The notes beneath the pieces were generated by a model. That model did not search any database, was not told where the DNA came from, and saw nothing but the letters and a program-made list of their open reading frames with translations. Positions 40,782 through 51,761 of a stretch of 64,000 nt of DNA are shown here, piece after piece. The stretch's first letter is position 1, and each line of letters opens with the position of its first letter. Location: assembly GCF_000818395.1 (NCBI RefSeq), contig NZ_JWJG01000028.1, positions 4,415,656 through 4,479,655 on the forward strand, given 5' to 3'. The position numbers were made by a program, and so were the translations under genes. This stretch comes from Noviherbaspirillum autotrophicum. GTDB lineage: Bacteria; Pseudomonadota; Gammaproteobacteria; Burkholderiales; Burkholderiaceae_D.

Positions 40782-42107
40782 TTAAAACAGATCGTTTCGT
40801 GCGATGCTGGCAAAGGCGTCGAAATATTCCGGGAACGTCTTGGCGACGCATTTCGGATCGTTGATCCGCACTGCATTTCCCTTGCGCCCGGCACCGTTGA
40901 GCGTTGCCAGGGAAAAGCACATCGCCATGCGATGGTCGTCATAAGTGTCGATGGCGGCACTGCGGATTTGCTTCGGCGGCGTCACGCGCAAATAGTCGGC
41001 GCCTTCCTCGACGCCTGCGCCCAGCTTGCGCAGCTCGGTCGCCATCGCGGCAATGCGATCGGTTTCCTTGACGCGCCAGCTGCCGACGTTGCGTAAGGTA
41101 CTCGGCCCGTTTGCATACAACGCAGCGACGGCGATCGTCATGGCAGCATCGGGAATATGGTTGAAATCCGCGTCGATCGCCTGCAGTACGCCGTTGGATT
41201 TCGCTTCGATCCAATTGTCACCCATCGTGATCGTCGCTCCCATCCGTTCCAGCGCTTCGACAAAGCGCACGTCGCCCTGAATGCTGTCGCGCCCGACCCC
41301 CTCCACCCGCACCGGCCCGCCGGCAATGGCGCCGGCTGCGAGAAAATATGACGCTGAGGATGCGTCGCCTTCCACATGAATCGAACCCGGGCTGATGTAA
41401 TTCTGCCCGGCCGGGATTGCAAACGACTGCCAGCCGTCACGCTCGACCGTCACACCGAAGCGGCGCATCAGATTCAGGGTGATCTCGATATACGGCTTGG
41501 AAATCAACTCGCCGATCACCTCGATCGTGACCACTTGGTCGCGCGCCATCAAGGGCGCGGCCATCAGCAACGCCGTCAGGAACTGGCTGGAGACGCTCCC
41601 CTTGACCTGCAGGCGCTGCGCATGGAGATGTCCACGTCGGATGTGCAACGGCGGATAGCCAGGCTGCCCCGTGTATTCAATGCTCGCGCCGACCGCATTC
41701 AATGCATCGACCAGGTCACCGATCGGCCGTTCATGCATGCGCGAGACACCATGCAACGTATAGTCGCCGCCAATTGCGGCCAGCGCCGCCGTCAGCGGCC
41801 GGATCGCGGTGCCCGCATTGCCCATGAAGAGATCGGCCTGATGCACCGAAAGCATGCCTCCAGAGCCATGAACGATGTATTGCTGCGTTTCGCCGATCTG
41901 CTCCCATTGGATTCCCAGCTTTTGCAATGCCATCAGCATCACATGAGTATCGTCGGAGGCCAGCAGGTCGTGAATGTCAGTAGTGCCTTGGGCCAGCGCC
42001 GCAAGCAGCAAAATGCGGTTGGAAATGCTTTTGGAACCCGGCAGCCGCACCGTTCCTTGTGCATGCATCGCCGGTTGCAGGTCCAGGTGATGGGGATAGT
42101 GCTTCAT
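40782..42107 (-). CDS. aroA: 3-phosphoshikimate 1-carboxyvinyltransferase (EPSP synthase)
   Basis: 441 residues, sixth step of the shikimate pathway. The signatures are [12 protein letters not shown] near residue 24 and [21 protein letters not shown] near 96. The GNAGTAIRP motif with Pro at the usual place is typical of class I, glyphosate-sensitive enzymes. It is coupled to tyrA by a TAATG overlap at 42105-42109. Confidence 0.97.
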   Translation of the reverse strand: MKHYPHHLDLQPAMHAQGTVRLPGSKSISNRILLLAALAQGTTDIHDLLASDDTHVMLMALQKLGIQWEQIGETQQYIVHGSGGMLSVHQADLFMGNAGTAIRPLTAALAAIGGDYTLHGVSRMHERPIGDLVDALNAVGASIEYTGQPGYPPLHIRRGHLHAQRLQVKGSVSSQFLTALLMAAPLMARDQVVTIEVIGELISKPYIEITLNLMRRFGVTVERDGWQSFAIPAGQNYISPGSIHVEGDASSASYFLAAGAIAGGPVRVEGVGRDSIQGDVRFVEALERMGATITMGDNWIEAKSNGVLQAIDADFNHIPDAAMTIAVAALYANGPSTLRNVGSWRVKETDRIAAMATELRKLGAGVEEGADYLRVTPPKQIRSAAIDTYDDHRMAMCFSLATLNGAGRKGNAVRINDPKCVAKTFPEYFDAFASIARNDLF

Positions 42108-43006
42108 TAGTCGCCGCCTTGTCTGTTCTGTTGTTCCGCTGCCTCGATGGTGCAAATCCAGTTATGCCGCGCGCGCTGCGCGTTCGCATAAACCGCTTCG
42201 AGCGCCGCGCCATTCGCCTCGGCCAGCATGCTGCGCAACTGCGCCAGCTGCGCCATGTAGGCATCCAGCTCGCCGAGCAAAGCCGGCTGGTTTGCCAGCG
42301 AAATGTCGCGCCACATTTCCGGCGACGAGCCGGCGATCCGCGTGAAATCGCGAAAGCCGCTGGCAGCGTACTGGAAGAGCAAATCGGCATGCGGCTTCTT
42401 CGCAATGTCGTCCACCAGCGCGTACGCCAGCAGATGCGGCAGGTGGCTGACCGCCGCGAATACGCGATCATGTTCCTGTGGCGTGAGTTGGTGAATGATC
42501 GCGCCGCACCGCTGCCATGCACTCGCCACGCGCGCCACATCCTCCGCCGCGTTTTCCGGAAGCGGCGCGAGCACTACTTTCTTGCCGATATATAAATCGA
42601 CGATCGCGGCTTCGGGGCCGTTCTGCTCGCGCCCCGCAATCGGATGACCCGGAACGAATTGCGCAATCTTGCCGCCGAGCGCCTTGCGCGCCGCTGTAAC
42701 TACGTCGGACTTGGTGCTGCCCGCGTCGGTCACCAGCGTTCCCGGCTGCAGATGCGGCGCAATCGACGCCAGTATCTGCTCGGTCTGCGCCACCGGCGCG
42801 GCCACCAGGATCAGGTCTGCGCCATCGACAGCTTCCGCCACCGAGCTGCCGATCTGGTCAATGATCCCGAGTTCCTTCGCACGCTCCAGCGAAGCGACAC
42901 TGCGCCCGACACCGACGATGTGCGCCACCGCCCCGGCCTTTTTAAGCGCCAGGGCAAACGAGCCGCCGATCAGGCCGACACCAAAAATTGAAATTTTCTT
43001 CAACAC
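42107..43006 (-). CDS. tyrA: Prephenate dehydrogenase
   Basis: 299 residues, monofunctional, making 4-hydroxyphenylpyruvate for tyrosine. The NAD-binding start is [21 protein letters not shown], and the catalytic region reads [14 protein letters not shown]. No chorismate mutase domain is fused; that activity is in PheA. It lies between hisC and aroA. Confidence 0.95.
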   Translation of the reverse strand: MLKKISIFGVGLIGGSFALALKKAGAVAHIVGVGRSVASLERAKELGIIDQIGSSVAEAVDGADLILVAAPVAQTEQILASIAPHLQPGTLVTDAGSTKSDVVTAARKALGGKIAQFVPGHPIAGREQNGPEAAIVDLYIGKKVVLAPLPENAAEDVARVASAWQRCGAIIHQLTPQEHDRVFAAVSHLPHLLAYALVDDIAKKPHADLLFQYAASGFRDFTRIAGSSPEMWRDISLANQPALLGELDAYMAQLAQLRSMLAEANGAALEAVYANAQRARHNWICTIEAAEQQNRQGGD

Positions 43007-43037
43007 GGAAAATCGCTCAAAGTCGGTAACTGCCGTC

Positions 43038-44144
43038 TCAGGCCAAGGCCTTTTTCAACGCCTCGATGAAGATCGCATTCTCCTCGGGCAAACCGATCGA
43101 GATGCGCAGCCATTGCGGCAAGCCGTAGTTGCCTACCGGCCGGACGATCACGCCCTGCTTCAACAAAGCGAGGTTGAGGCGCGCGCCGGCGCCGTCATCA
43201 TTGCCAACCTTGACCAGCACGAAGTTACCGTATGAAGGAACATACTCGAGGTCCATCGCATCGAATGCCTGCGTCAGCTGGCGGTAGCCATCGGCATTGA
43301 GCTGCGCGCTCTTTTGCAGGAATGCGCTGTCGTTCAGCGCCGCAATCGCCGCAGCCTGTGCCAGCGAATTGACATTGAACGGCTGACGGATGCGATTCAG
43401 CAGATCAGTGATCGCCGGCTGCGCAATGCCGAAACCGACTCGCAGGCCCGCCAGGCCGTAGGCTTTCGACATGGTGCGCGACACCAGCAAGTTCGGATAC
43501 TCGCGCACCCAGGCTGTCGATTCGTACTGCAATTCCGGCGCGAGATACTCGTTATACGCTTCATCCAGCACCACCACGATATCGCGCGGCACGACCTTCA
43601 GGAAAGCCTCGATATCGGCAGCGGGAATGAAGGTGCCAGTCGGATTATTCGGATTGGCGATGAAAATCAGCCGGGTATCGGCAGTGATCGAGTTTGCAAT
43701 CGCTGCCAGGTCATGGCCGTAATTCTTGGCCGGGACCACGATCGCACGGCCGCCGACGGCCTGCGTAGCGAGCGCGTACACGGCGAACGAATATTGAGAG
43801 TAAATCACCGACTGCCCGGGCTGCACGAAAGCATGCGCGGCCAGTTCGAGAATGTCGTTGCTGCCGTTACCGAGCGTGATCCATTCCTGCGGCACGCCGT
43901 ACTTGGCAGTGATCGCCTGTTTCAGCTCGAACCCGTTTGCGTCCGGATAACGCCCAATGTCGGCGACGGCTTCCAGCATCGCTTGCCTGGCCGATTCCGG
44001 CATGCCGAGCGGATTTTCGTTGGAAGCGAGCTTGACGATTTTTGCCTCGTCCAGGCCGAACTCGCGCGCAACTTCCGCAATCGGCTTGCCGCCCTGATAG
44101 GGAGCGATGGCGCGAACGTAATCAGGTCCGAATTGAATTGACAT
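43038..44144 (-). CDS. hisC: Histidinol-phosphate/aromatic aminotransferase
   Basis: 368 residues of the class I/II PLP aminotransferases. The family segment KLASNENPLG is near residue 42, and the PLP lysine is in SRTMSKAYGLAGLRVG. Its position between pheA and tyrA suggests that it transaminates phenylpyruvate or hydroxyphenylpyruvate as well as, or instead of, histidinol phosphate. That is inference from context. The start at 44144 (MSIQFGPDYVRAIAPYQGG) fits the family. Confidence 0.93.
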   Translation of the reverse strand: MSIQFGPDYVRAIAPYQGGKPIAEVAREFGLDEAKIVKLASNENPLGMPESARQAMLEAVADIGRYPDANGFELKQAITAKYGVPQEWITLGNGSNDILELAAHAFVQPGQSVIYSQYSFAVYALATQAVGGRAIVVPAKNYGHDLAAIANSITADTRLIFIANPNNPTGTFIPAADIEAFLKVVPRDIVVVLDEAYNEYLAPELQYESTAWVREYPNLLVSRTMSKAYGLAGLRVGFGIAQPAITDLLNRIRQPFNVNSLAQAAAIAALNDSAFLQKSAQLNADGYRQLTQAFDAMDLEYVPSYGNFVLVKVGNDDGAGARLNLALLKQGVIVRPVGNYGLPQWLRISIGLPEENAIFIEALKKALA

Positions 44145-44199
44145 AGAAGATTCCAGATGAGTGAGCCCTCCGCCGCACCGCAGCGAAGGGCGAATCAAG

Positions 44200-45276
44200 T
44201 TACAAACTGAAAGGATACGAGCCGAGCAATTTGAAGAACGCGGCATTCTGCTTCAGCTCGGCCAGCGCCGCTGCCACCTTTTCATCCTGCGCATGCCCTT
44301 CGACGTCGACGTAGAAGTAGTATTCCCAGGTGCCGATGCGCGCCGGACGCGATTCGAAGCGTGTCATCGACACGCCATGTTTAGAAAGCGGCGCGAGCAG
44401 GTTGTACACGGCTCCCGCCTTGTTCGGCACGGCAAGCACCAGCGAGGTCTGGTCCTTGCCACTCGGTGCCGGCTGCAGGCGGCCAACGACTGCAAAGCGC
44501 GTGCGGTTGTGCGGATCGTCCTGCACATGCGCCTTGACGATGCCCAGGTTATAGCGCTGGCCGGCGATTTCGCCGGCAATCGCAGCTGCCGTCGGATCTT
44601 CACTGGCAATGCGCGCAGCCTCGCCATTGGAGGCAACAGCCTGGCGCTCGATGTTCGGATAGTTCTGATTGAGCCACACCTGGCATTGCGCCAAAGCCTG
44701 CGAGTGCGCGCAAATGCGGGTGACGCCATCCATCGTGCCACTCTTGGTCATCAAGCTGTGATGCACCGGAATCGACAGTTCGCCACTGATCGACAAAGTG
44801 GTCTGCAGCAACAGGTCGAGCGTACGGTTGATTGCGCCCTCGGAAGAATTCTCGATCGGCACCACGCCGAAATCCGCTGTCCCCGCCTCCACCGAGCGGA
44901 AGATCTCATCGATCGAGGCGCATGAGATGCCTTCGATCGCATGCCCGAATTGCTGATACACCGCCTGCTCGGTAAAGGTGCCTGTCGGCCCGAGATATGC
45001 GACAGCCACGCGCCGCTCCAGCGCACGGCAGGAAGACATGATCTCCCGGAAAATCGTCTGCACATCGCCGCCGTCGAGCGGGCCGGGGTTACGCTCGGCG
45101 ACTTTGCGCAAGACTTGCGCTTCGCGCTCCGGGCGAAACACTGGCGCGTTGGTTTCAGCCTTGATGTGGCCTACTTCTTGCGCAACGCGTGCGCGGCGAT
45201 TGAGCAAATCGAGAATTTGCGCATCGATGGCATCGATCTGCTCGCGCAGGGGTTTTAATTTATCGTCGGTATTCAT
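44200..45276 (-). CDS. pheA: Chorismate mutase / prephenate dehydratase (P-protein)
   Basis: 358 residues with three parts: an AroQ chorismate mutase at about 1-90 (LREQIDAIDAQILDLLNRRA), the prephenate dehydratase (VAYLGPTGTFTEQAV near 95), and a C-terminal ACT domain. The ACT domain carries the phenylalanine-binding ESRP motif (TRFESRPARIGTWEYYFYVD), so feedback inhibition is likely. The ATG at 45276 is chosen because homology starts there; the upstream frame is unrelated. Confidence 0.96.
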   Translation of the reverse strand: MNTDDKLKPLREQIDAIDAQILDLLNRRARVAQEVGHIKAETNAPVFRPEREAQVLRKVAERNPGPLDGGDVQTIFREIMSSCRALERRVAVAYLGPTGTFTEQAVYQQFGHAIEGISCASIDEIFRSVEAGTADFGVVPIENSSEGAINRTLDLLLQTTLSISGELSIPVHHSLMTKSGTMDGVTRICAHSQALAQCQVWLNQNYPNIERQAVASNGEAARIASEDPTAAAIAGEIAGQRYNLGIVKAHVQDDPHNRTRFAVVGRLQPAPSGKDQTSLVLAVPNKAGAVYNLLAPLSKHGVSMTRFESRPARIGTWEYYFYVDVEGHAQDEKVAAALAELKQNAAFFKLLGSYPFSL

Positions 45277-45319
45277 GTTTACGCAGTCATGTGGCTTCCC
45301 ACAGCAAGGACGGGGGAGA

Positions 45320-46423
45320 TCAGCCGTGCTTCTTCTCGAACTCTTTGAGGTAGTCGACCAGCGACTGCACGCCGTCGATCGGCATCGCGTTGTAAATCGA
45401 TGCACGCATGCCGCCCACCGACTTGTGGCCCTTGAGCTGCAGCAGCCCGCGCTCCTTTGCGCCGGCTAGGAAAGTATCGTTTAGCGACTCGTCCTTCAGG
45501 AAGAACGGCACGTTCATGCGTGAGCGGCAGTCCTTCTCGATCCTGTTGCTGTAGAAATCGGTTGAATCCAGATAGTCGTACAGCAGCGCAGCCTTAGCGA
45601 TATTGTGTTGCTCCATCGCAGCAACACCGCCTTGCCTTTTCAGCCACTGGAACACCAGGCCGGCAATGTAAATCGCGTAGGTCGGCGGCGTGTTGTACAT
45701 CGATTGATTTTCCGCCACCAGCTTCCAGTCGAACGCCGAAGGGCAGATCGGCAATGCGTGGCCGAGCAGATCATCGCGCACGATCACCAGCGTCAGGCCA
45801 GCGGGGCCGATGTTCTTTTGCGCGCCGCCATAAATTACGCCGTATTTCGACACATCGATCGCACGCGACAGAATATGCGAGGACATGTCCGCCACCAGCG
45901 GGGCGTGATTGGTCTGTGCCGCCACATCGGGCGCGTAATGAAATTCGACGCCGTCGATTGTTTCGTTGGTGCAGACATGCACGTAAGCGGGGTCGGCTGA
46001 CAGCTGCCAGCTTTCGCGCGGCGGTATCGCGGTAAATTTGCGGCTTTCCGACGACGCAGCGACATTGACCGTGCAATACTTTTTCGCTTCCTTGATCGAC
46101 TTGGTCGACCAGGAGCCGGTATTGATGAAATCGACCACCGCCGGTTGCGATTTGCGCCCGACCAAATTCATCGGAATGATCGCATTTTCGGCGATGGCAC
46201 CGCCTTGCATGAAGAGGATCTTGTAATTTGCCGGCACGGCGAGCAGTTCGCGCAGGTCGCGTTCGGCCGCCTCGTAAATCGAAATGAATTCCTTGCCGCG
46301 ATGGCTCATCTCCATCACGGACATGCCGCTGCCATGCCAGTCGAGCATTTCATCGGCTGCCTGCCGCAGCACTTCCTGCGGCAGGACAGCCGGACCGGCG
46401 GAGAAGTTATAGACGCGCGTCAT
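45320..46423 (-). CDS. serC: Phosphoserine aminotransferase
   Basis: 367 residues. It converts 3-phosphohydroxypyruvate to phosphoserine and also serves pyridoxal phosphate synthesis. It starts [15 protein letters not shown], and the PLP lysine lies in [13 protein letters not shown]. It overlaps the gyrA stop by 4 bp and leads into pheA. Confidence 0.97.
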   Translation of the reverse strand: MTRVYNFSAGPAVLPQEVLRQAADEMLDWHGSGMSVMEMSHRGKEFISIYEAAERDLRELLAVPANYKILFMQGGAIAENAIIPMNLVGRKSQPAVVDFINTGSWSTKSIKEAKKYCTVNVAASSESRKFTAIPPRESWQLSADPAYVHVCTNETIDGVEFHYAPDVAAQTNHAPLVADMSSHILSRAIDVSKYGVIYGGAQKNIGPAGLTLVIVRDDLLGHALPICPSAFDWKLVAENQSMYNTPPTYAIYIAGLVFQWLKRQGGVAAMEQHNIAKAALLYDYLDSTDFYSNRIEKDCRSRMNVPFFLKDESLNDTFLAGAKERGLLQLKGHKSVGGMRASIYNAMPIDGVQSLVDYLKEFEKKHG

Positions 46424-49032
46424 TCTTCCTCCGTGCTGCCGTTTTCCTCTTCGACATCCGATTCGACGATACGCTGCAGGCCGGACAGCTTGGTGCCGTC
46501 TTCCACCGCGATCAGGGTCACGCCCTGAGTCGCGCGGCCCATTTCCCGGATTTCCGATACGCGGGTACGGATCAGCACGCCGCCGGTGGTAATCAACATG
46601 ATTTCGTCGGTCGGCTCCACCAGCGTCGCGGCGACTACCTTGCCGTTGCGCTCGCTCGTCTGGATCGCGATCATGCCCTTGGTACCACGTCCGTGACGGG
46701 TGTACTCGGTGATCGGCGTACGCTTGCCGTATCCGTTCTCGGTCGCGGTCAATACCGTCTGCTGTTCATTTTCCGCCACCAGCAATGCAATCACCTGCTG
46801 GCCCTCTTCCAGGCTCATGCCGCGCACACCACGCGCGGTGCGCCCCATCGGGCGCACGTCGTTTTCGTCGAAGCGCACCGCCTTGCCGGCGTCCGAAAAC
46901 AGCATTACATCGTGCTTGCCATCGGTCAGCGCAGCGCCGATCAGATAGTCGCCTTCATCCAGGTCGACAGCAATGATGCCTGCCTTGCGTGGGTTGGAAA
47001 ATTCGGTCAGCGGGGTCTTCTTCACGGTGCCGAGTGAAGTCGCCATGAACACGTAATGATCTTCCGGGAAGCTGCGGTTCTCGCCTGACAGCGGCAGCAC
47101 GACAGTGATCTTTTCTCCGTCCTGCAACGGGAACATGTTGACTATCGGCTTGCCGCGCGAGTTGCGCGAACCTTGCGGCACTTCCCATACCTTCAGCCAG
47201 TACATGCGGCCGCGATTGGAGAAGCACAGGATGTAGTCGTGCGTGTTGGCGATGAAGAGCTGGTCGATCCAGTCATCTTCCTTGGTCGCCATCGCCTGCT
47301 TGCCGCGGCCGCCGCGCTTCTGCGCGCGGTATTCGGACACCGGCTGCGACTTCATGTAGCCGGCATGTGACAACGTCACCACCATGTCCTGCGGCGTGAT
47401 CAGATCTTCGGTGCCGAGGTCGGTCGGATTCAGTTCGATGGTCGAGCGGCGGCCATCCTTGTTGGCGTCGCCGTATTCATTCTTCGCTGCGGTCAACTCA
47501 TCAGAAATGATCGCGGTCACACGCTCCGGACGCGCCAGGATATCCAGCAGGTCGGCGATCTGCGCCATCACTTCCTTGTATTCATTGACGATCTTGTCCT
47601 GCTCCAGCCCGGTCAGGCGCTGCAGGCGCATCTGCAGGATTTCCTGCGCCTGTTCGTCGGACAGCTTGTATAAGCCATCGTTCTGGATACCGTAGTGCTT
47701 GGGCAGATTCTCAGGACGGAAGGCGTCGATGCCGCCCGCGTTTTCGGCACCGGTACGCGCCAGCATCTCGCGCACCAGCGACGAATCCCAGGCACGCGCC
47801 ATCAATTCCGATTTTGCAATCGGCGGCGTCGGGGCTGCCTTGATGATCGCGATGAAATCGTCGATGTTGGCCAGTGCCACCGCCAGGCCTTCCAGCACGT
47901 GGCCGCGCTCGCGCGCCTTGCGCAATTCGAACACGGTGCGTCGCGTGACGACTTCGCGGCGATGCGACAGGAAGCACTCCAGCATCTGCTTCAGGTTCAG
48001 CAGCTTGGGCTGGCCGTCGACCAGCGCCACCATGTTCATGCCGAACGTATCCTGCAGCTGGGTCTGCTTGTACAGGTTGTTCAGTACCACGTCCGGCACT
48101 TCGCCGCGCTTCAATTCGATCACGACGCGCATGCCGGACTTGTCGGATTCGTCGCGGATGTCGGAAATGCCTTCCAGCTTCTTGTCGCGCACCAGTTCAG
48201 CGATACGCTCGAGCAGCGACTTCTTGTTCACCTGATAGGGCAATTCATCGACGATGATCGCGGTACGCCCTTCGCGGCCGAACTCCTCGAAATGCGTCTT
48301 GGCGCGCATTACGACGCGGCCGCGGCCGGTGCGGTAACCGTCGCGCACGCCGGAGACGCCATAGATGATGCCGGCAGTCGGGAAATCCGGCGCGGGAATG
48401 ATCTCGATGAGCTCATCGACCGTGCATTCCGGAGTGCGCAGCACATGCAGCGCGCCGTCGATAACCTCGGCGATATTATGAGGCGGGATGTTGGTCGCCA
48501 TGCCGACCGCAATGCCCGAGGAACCATTGATCAAGAGGTTCGGGATGCGGGTAGGAAGAACGGACGGCTCCTTTTCCTTGCCGTCGTAGTTCGGCACGAA
48601 ATCGACCGTCTCCTTTTCGATGTCGGCAAGGATTTCGCTGGCGATCTTGTCCAGTCGGCACTCGGTATAACGCATTGCCGCAGCATTGTCGCCGTCGATC
48701 GAGCCGAAGTTACCCTGACCATCGACCAGCGTATAGCGCAGCGAAAAATCCTGCGCCATGCGCACCAGCGTGTCGTAGATTGCCTGGTCGCCGTGCGGGT
48801 GATATTTACCCATGACTTCACCGACGACACGCGCGCACTTTACATACGGACGGTTCCAGACATTGTTCGTCTCGTGCATCGCATAGAGCACGCGGCGATG
48901 CACCGGCTTCAGGCCGTCGCGCACGTCCGGGAGTGCGCGCCCCACAATCACGCTCATCGCGTAATCGAGATAGCTCTTGCGCATCTCTTCTTCGAGGGAA
49001 ATCGGGATTGTCTCTTTGGCGAATTGATCCAT
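46420..49032 (-). CDS. gyrA: DNA gyrase subunit A
   Basis: 870 residues. The DNA-cleaving tyrosine is Tyr122 (AAMRYTE); the quinolone-resistance region reads [10 protein letters not shown], so residue 83 is glutamine where E. coli has serine, while Asp87 is kept. The C-terminal half has the beta-pinwheel repeats, including the GyrA box [11 protein letters not shown]. The tail is acidic ([15 protein letters not shown]). It is first in the long minus-strand series gyrA-serC-pheA and following genes; the 235-bp region upstream should hold the promoter. Confidence 0.98.
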   Translation of the reverse strand: MDQFAKETIPISLEEEMRKSYLDYAMSVIVGRALPDVRDGLKPVHRRVLYAMHETNNVWNRPYVKCARVVGEVMGKYHPHGDQAIYDTLVRMAQDFSLRYTLVDGQGNFGSIDGDNAAAMRYTECRLDKIASEILADIEKETVDFVPNYDGKEKEPSVLPTRIPNLLINGSSGIAVGMATNIPPHNIAEVIDGALHVLRTPECTVDELIEIIPAPDFPTAGIIYGVSGVRDGYRTGRGRVVMRAKTHFEEFGREGRTAIIVDELPYQVNKKSLLERIAELVRDKKLEGISDIRDESDKSGMRVVIELKRGEVPDVVLNNLYKQTQLQDTFGMNMVALVDGQPKLLNLKQMLECFLSHRREVVTRRTVFELRKARERGHVLEGLAVALANIDDFIAIIKAAPTPPIAKSELMARAWDSSLVREMLARTGAENAGGIDAFRPENLPKHYGIQNDGLYKLSDEQAQEILQMRLQRLTGLEQDKIVNEYKEVMAQIADLLDILARPERVTAIISDELTAAKNEYGDANKDGRRSTIELNPTDLGTEDLITPQDMVVTLSHAGYMKSQPVSEYRAQKRGGRGKQAMATKEDDWIDQLFIANTHDYILCFSNRGRMYWLKVWEVPQGSRNSRGKPIVNMFPLQDGEKITVVLPLSGENRSFPEDHYVFMATSLGTVKKTPLTEFSNPRKAGIIAVDLDEGDYLIGAALTDGKHDVMLFSDAGKAVRFDENDVRPMGRTARGVRGMSLEEGQQVIALLVAENEQQTVLTATENGYGKRTPITEYTRHGRGTKGMIAIQTSERNGKVVAATLVEPTDEIMLITTGGVLIRTRVSEIREMGRATQGVTLIAVEDGTKLSGLQRIVESDVEEENGSTEEE

Positions 49033-49267
49033 TGGCGAGTCGGCTTATCCGTGCTGAAGTTGGCAGAATTTCGTGGCGTTGAAGCTGCAGATGAATGCAG
49101 GACACCAAACATTGGATTTTAGCATGCCGCCCAAGGCGTCAACCCGGCGCCTGCGCGGACGTCTACGCGAAACCGCCTGAAAGTCCCGCTCTTAAAAATG
49201 TGTTCAAATCAAACCTTACAAGAGGCACAATACCGTTCTTGCAAAAAATACCCGATCGCAAAAAACC

Positions 49268-49942
49268 ATGCTCAAAACACTCGCCCTCGGCCTCTTCCTC
49301 AGCGCAGCGGCAAGCGCCCTTGCCCAAACCGCTACCGACATCCAGGCGAATCCAACCCATAGCGCATACCTGCAAGACAGCCGCGGCGTGATCGCGCGCA
49401 GCCCGTTTGGACTGTGCTGGCGCACAGGAACGTGGACGCCTGCGGATGCCGTTGCCGGCTGCGATGGCGAACTGGTGCCGCCGATCGTCAGACCGACCGC
49501 CCCCGCGATTGTCCCGCCTGTGGCCATGCAACCCGCGGCCGCGCCAATTGCAATACAGCGCTGCGATTTCACCGTAACGCTCGGCAGCGACCAGGCATTC
49601 ACCTTCAACAAAGCAGTTTTAAGCACGACAACCAAGAAGCGGATTGACGACGAAGTCCTTGCTCGACTTGGCAATTGCGCCAAGATCGATCTCATCATGG
49701 TGACTGGGCATTCCGATCGCCTTGGATCGCAACAATACAATCAGAAACTGTCGGAAAAGCGCGCCACTGCGGTTGCCGACTATTTGAAGAGCAAGGGCGC
49801 AACGGCGGAAATCGAGACGCTGGGCGCAGGCAAGACACAACCAGTCCAATCATGTCCCGACACGCTTGCACGCACCCGGTTGATCGCCTGTCTGGCACCA
49901 AACCGGCGTGTAACGATCGAAGTACGTGGAACCGCTCGATAA
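49268..49942 (+). CDS. OmpA-like outer-membrane protein, first of a tandem pair
   Basis: 224 residues with a signal peptide (about 1-19, ALA/QT). A short domain shared with the next gene (HSAYLQDSRGVIARSPFGLCWRTG) is followed by a proline/alanine linker and a C-terminal OmpA domain. In that domain the peptidoglycan-binding segments GHSDRLGSQQYNQKLSEKRA and PNRRVTIEV are present. Four extra cysteines occur in the OmpA part compared with the downstream copy. It is probably a divergent paralogue of that protein; expression level and role are unknown. Confidence 0.85.
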   Translation: MLKTLALGLFLSAAASALAQTATDIQANPTHSAYLQDSRGVIARSPFGLCWRTGTWTPADAVAGCDGELVPPIVRPTAPAIVPPVAMQPAAAPIAIQRCDFTVTLGSDQAFTFNKAVLSTTTKKRIDDEVLARLGNCAKIDLIMVTGHSDRLGSQQYNQKLSEKRATAVADYLKSKGATAEIETLGAGKTQPVQSCPDTLARTRLIACLAPNRRVTIEVRGTAR

Positions 49943-50229
49943 TTGCAAGCACCAAAGAACAACTCAGCGCCCTCCAAATATTTTTGGAAACGCCAGCCTT
50001 TTTTGATTGCTCGTAGCGAAAACACAACAACAGATTAAAAACATATTGCCATTGATGCAGCAACAATCGTTGTAAATCAAGCCTATGGCAAAATGTTGTT
50101 AATCAAAGTGCATTGCAAGTGAACAACCTTATAAAAGAATAATCTAACCGCGTGTGGTAATATCAGATTTGAATGTTGTTTATTTGTTGCGCAGTTTATC
50201 TGCGGATATCTCCAACCAAGAGGAAAAAT

Positions 50230-50877
50230 ATGAATAAATTAGCAAAACTCGTCTTTGCTGCGTCCGCAGTTGCTTCGTTTGCAGCATCCGCTCAGCAAGA
50301 TATCAAGGCAAATACTCCTAACAGTGCATATCTGCAGGATTCCCGTGGCGTAGTCGTTCGCAGCCCGTTTGGTCCTTGCTGGCATACCGGCTACTATACT
50401 CCGGCTGATGCCGTCGGTGGCTGCGATGGCGAAATCGCCAAGGTCGCTCCGGTTGCAGCTCCGGCTCCGGCTCCGGCTCCGGCCCCCGCACCGGCTCCTG
50501 CTCCCGCACCTGCCCCGGTTTCCGAAAAAGTCACTTTTGCAGCAGATGCCTTCTTCGACTTTGATAAGGCTGTTCTGAAGCCGGACGGCAAGGCTAAGCT
50601 GGACGACTTGGTTTCCAAACTGCAAGGCATGAACCTGGAAGTGATCATTGCCGTCGGCCATACCGACTCCATCGGCACCGACGCCTATAACCAGAAGCTG
50701 TCGATCCGCCGTGCGGAAGCGGTCAAGTCATATCTGGTATCGAAGGGCGTTGAATCCAACCGTGTCTACACCGAAGGCAAAGGCGAGAAGCAGCCGGTAG
50801 CCTCCAATAAGAACGCTGCTGGCCGTGCCAAGAACCGCCGCGTGGAAATCGAAGTGGTTGGCACCCGCACCAAATAA
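50230..50877 (+). CDS. ompA: OmpA family outer-membrane protein
   Basis: 215 residues. Signal peptide about 1-21 (ASA/QQ), a ~55-residue N-terminal domain (AYLQDSRGVVVRSPFGPCW), a long Ala-Pro repeat linker (about residues 77-97), then the OmpA peptidoglycan-binding domain. That domain reads FDFDKAVLKPDGKAKLDDL, GHTDSIGTDAYNQKLSIRRA and NRRVEIEVVG. There is no eight-stranded barrel, so it is anchored in another way. Codon choice suggests high expression; a strong terminator follows. It has an AGAGGA site before the ATG. Confidence 0.9.
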   Translation: MNKLAKLVFAASAVASFAASAQQDIKANTPNSAYLQDSRGVVVRSPFGPCWHTGYYTPADAVGGCDGEIAKVAPVAAPAPAPAPAPAPAPAPAPAPVSEKVTFAADAFFDFDKAVLKPDGKAKLDDLVSKLQGMNLEVIIAVGHTDSIGTDAYNQKLSIRRAEAVKSYLVSKGVESNRVYTEGKGEKQPVASNKNAAGRAKNRRVEIEVVGTRTK

Positions 50878-50895
50878 TCGACTTGCTCGATAAAC

Positions 50896-50920
50896 AACCC
50901 CGCTTCGGCGGGGTTTTTTT
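50896..50920 (+). terminator. Intrinsic terminator after ompA
   Basis: Perfect 8-bp stem AACCCCGC (50896-50903), TTCG loop, GCGGGGTT (50908-50915), then T5. Confidence 0.92.
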
Positions 50921-51002
50921 ATGACTATGCTTTTGTCACATATGCCTGCAGTTCGTCTTTAAACGACAGCAGGCCATTCCTAATCCCGCTATCATTTAAC
51001 TT

Positions 51003-51698
51003 ATGAACGCCGATCCTCTAGAGCTGCAAAAATTTAGCGATCTCGCCCATCGTTGGTGGGATCCGACTTCAGAATTCCGTCCGCTGCACGAAATTAATCC
51101 GCTACGCCTCGAGTGGATTAATGCACGTGCCCCCTTGGCAGGAAAGATGGTTGCCGATATCGGCTGTGGCGGCGGCATTCTGGCCGAATCCATGGCAAAA
51201 AAAGGGGCGCAAGTGACTGGCATTGACCTGTCGGAGAAAGCATTGAAAGTCGCCGATCTGCACAGCCTGGAATCAGGTGTGCAGGTGCGCTATGAAATGA
51301 TCTCGGCAGAAGCACTGGCGGCACGCGAACCGGGCCGCTACGATGTGGTGACTTGCATGGAAATGCTGGAACATGTGCCTGATCCGGCTGCAGTCGTGCA
51401 AGCCTGCGCGACATTGGTCAAGCCGGGTGGCCATGTGTTTTTCTCAACCATCAATCGCAACCCGAAGGCATATCTCTTCGCCGTCATCGGTGCAGAATAT
51501 CTATTACGCATGCTCCCCAAGGGAACTCACGATTACAGCAAGTTCATCACCCCGGCGGAACTGGCGCAGTTTGCCCGCAGTGCCGGACTGTGCACTGACA
51601 GCCTGAAAGGCATGACCTATAACCCATTGACCAAGATATATTCACTTAATCAGGATACCGATGTGAATTATTTGGTGGCTTGTTCACTCCCCGCATAA
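51003..51698 (+). CDS. ubiG: Ubiquinone O-methyltransferase UbiG
   Basis: 231 residues. UbiG performs both O-methylations of ubiquinone synthesis with S-adenosylmethionine. The early [11 protein letters not shown] motif and the SAM loop [19 protein letters not shown] near residue 47 are diagnostic; [13 protein letters not shown] follows. It is 63 bp upstream of gph, the common ubiG-gph pairing. Confidence 0.95.
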   Translation: MNADPLELQKFSDLAHRWWDPTSEFRPLHEINPLRLEWINARAPLAGKMVADIGCGGGILAESMAKKGAQVTGIDLSEKALKVADLHSLESGVQVRYEMISAEALAAREPGRYDVVTCMEMLEHVPDPAAVVQACATLVKPGGHVFFSTINRNPKAYLFAVIGAEYLLRMLPKGTHDYSKFITPAELAQFARSAGLCTDSLKGMTYNPLTKIYSLNQDTDVNYLVACSLPA

Positions 51699-51761
51699 CC
51701 CTTCCGACCGGGCGGCGCAGCACACGACGTGCGCCCAGCCTGATCACTGACGAACTTCAAC

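Noticed and set aside
47695..49122. 475-codon open frame antisense to gyrA
   Set aside because: A shadow frame with no recognisable domain and no start signal.
50458..50518. Repetitive CCGGCTCCGG-type DNA in ompA as a possible repeat element
   Set aside because: It simply encodes the Ala-Pro linker in frame and is part of the gene.
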